Below are positions 5,097 through 5,281 of a DNA stretch of 5,281 nucleotides, piece after piece. Source of the DNA: Clostridia bacterium (GTDB taxonomy: Bacteria > Bacillota_A > Clostridia > Peptostreptococcales > JAAYPU01); contig JAKSCF010000052.1 of assembly GCA_022360735.1 (NCBI GenBank), positions 1-5,281 on the forward strand. The letters are read 5' to 3'. The notes beneath the pieces are model-generated. The model saw only the letters and a list, made by a program, of their open reading frames with translations. It had not been told where the DNA came from and searched no databases. Positions within the stretch are counted from its first letter, which is position 1; the number at the start of each line of letters is the position of its first letter. The translations under genes were made by a program, and so were the position numbers.

Positions 5097-5281
5097 CTAC
5101 TGGGCGTCTCGGGATTTAGGTGGTGCCTTTGTTAATTTCAAGGGAGCGTGTGTTGGACGATGACAAAGCCGTCCCAATAGGAATTGGGGGCATGTGCTGT
5201 GGGTTGCCCGTTGTTTTAATGAAACGTAAATGGGCTCATGTTCGCCATCACCTGCGTGCTGCGCAATGGAAACAGTTACTG
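5097..5281. other. Unassigned segment of about 51% GC, compositionally unlike the rest
   Basis: From about 5097 to the window end GC is about 51% (my count 92 of 181 bases for 5101-5281), against about 27% in the 60 bases at 4981-5040 and roughly 36% over the window. On the plus strand a frame is open from 5120 to the end (54 codons). It has possible GTG/TTG starts at 5150 and 5153, next to an AGGGAG stretch at 5141-5146, and reads on through MKRKWAHVRHHLRAAQWKQLL without a family I recognise. On the minus strand the phosphodiesterase frame is also open from 5279 to the TAG at 5099-5097, but the composition is not protein-like. I see no clear terminal inverted repeat, tRNA or rRNA. It could be the edge of a mobile element, a rearrangement or an assembly joint. 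Confidence 0.5.

Noticed and set aside
5097..5279. In-frame upstream extension of the phosphodiesterase on the minus strand
   Set aside because: The frame is interrupted by TAG at 5099-5097, and the translated text above it has foreign composition and no signal-peptide character.

Overview
The window is about 36% GC for most of its length. Its codon use, its strong AAGGAGG-type ribosome binding sites and its protein families point to a low-GC Gram-positive anaerobe of the Clostridia. That is an inference from composition and families; no marker gene is present. All recognisable genes lie on the minus strand, so the text below runs from high to low coordinates, in the direction of transcription.

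Layout. (1) 5281 to about 5097 is a segment of about 51% GC that I cannot assign; its composition breaks sharply from everything else. (2) 5051-3978 encodes an alkaline-phosphatase-superfamily phosphodiesterase (nucleotide pyrophosphatase / phosphonoacetate hydrolase type). It has an N-terminal extra domain and probably a truncated 5' end. (3) 3915-3397 encodes a small membrane-anchored protein that resembles the sulfite-oxidase-type molybdopterin-binding fold but lacks the active-site cysteine. (4) 3397-2714, 2691-2017 and 2039-1302 are a tightly coupled ECF transporter energising module (two ATPases and EcfT). No substrate-binding S subunit is visible. (5) 1235-492 encodes a MobB-type P-loop GTPase of molybdenum cofactor synthesis, extended by a cysteine-rich Fe-S-like domain. 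(6) 486-1 is the N-terminal part of a protein-kinase-like (aminoglycoside/choline kinase type) phosphotransferase that runs off the window.

Genes 3 to 6 look like one transcription unit: there are 1-nt and 23-nt overlaps, gaps of 5, 22 and 66 nt, and no terminator between them. A weak promoter candidate lies just before gene 3.

How they might work together. Two independent elements point to molybdopterin: the MobB homologue and the molybdopterin-fold anchor protein. Next to an ECF vitamin-type importer and a phosphodiesterase of a family that cleaves nucleotide phosphodiester or pyrophosphate bonds, they suggest a cofactor or pterin capture and uptake locus: cleave outside, bind, import, and re-attach a nucleotide inside. 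This is a hypothesis. The substrate, the S subunit and the exact role of each enzyme are not shown by the sequence.
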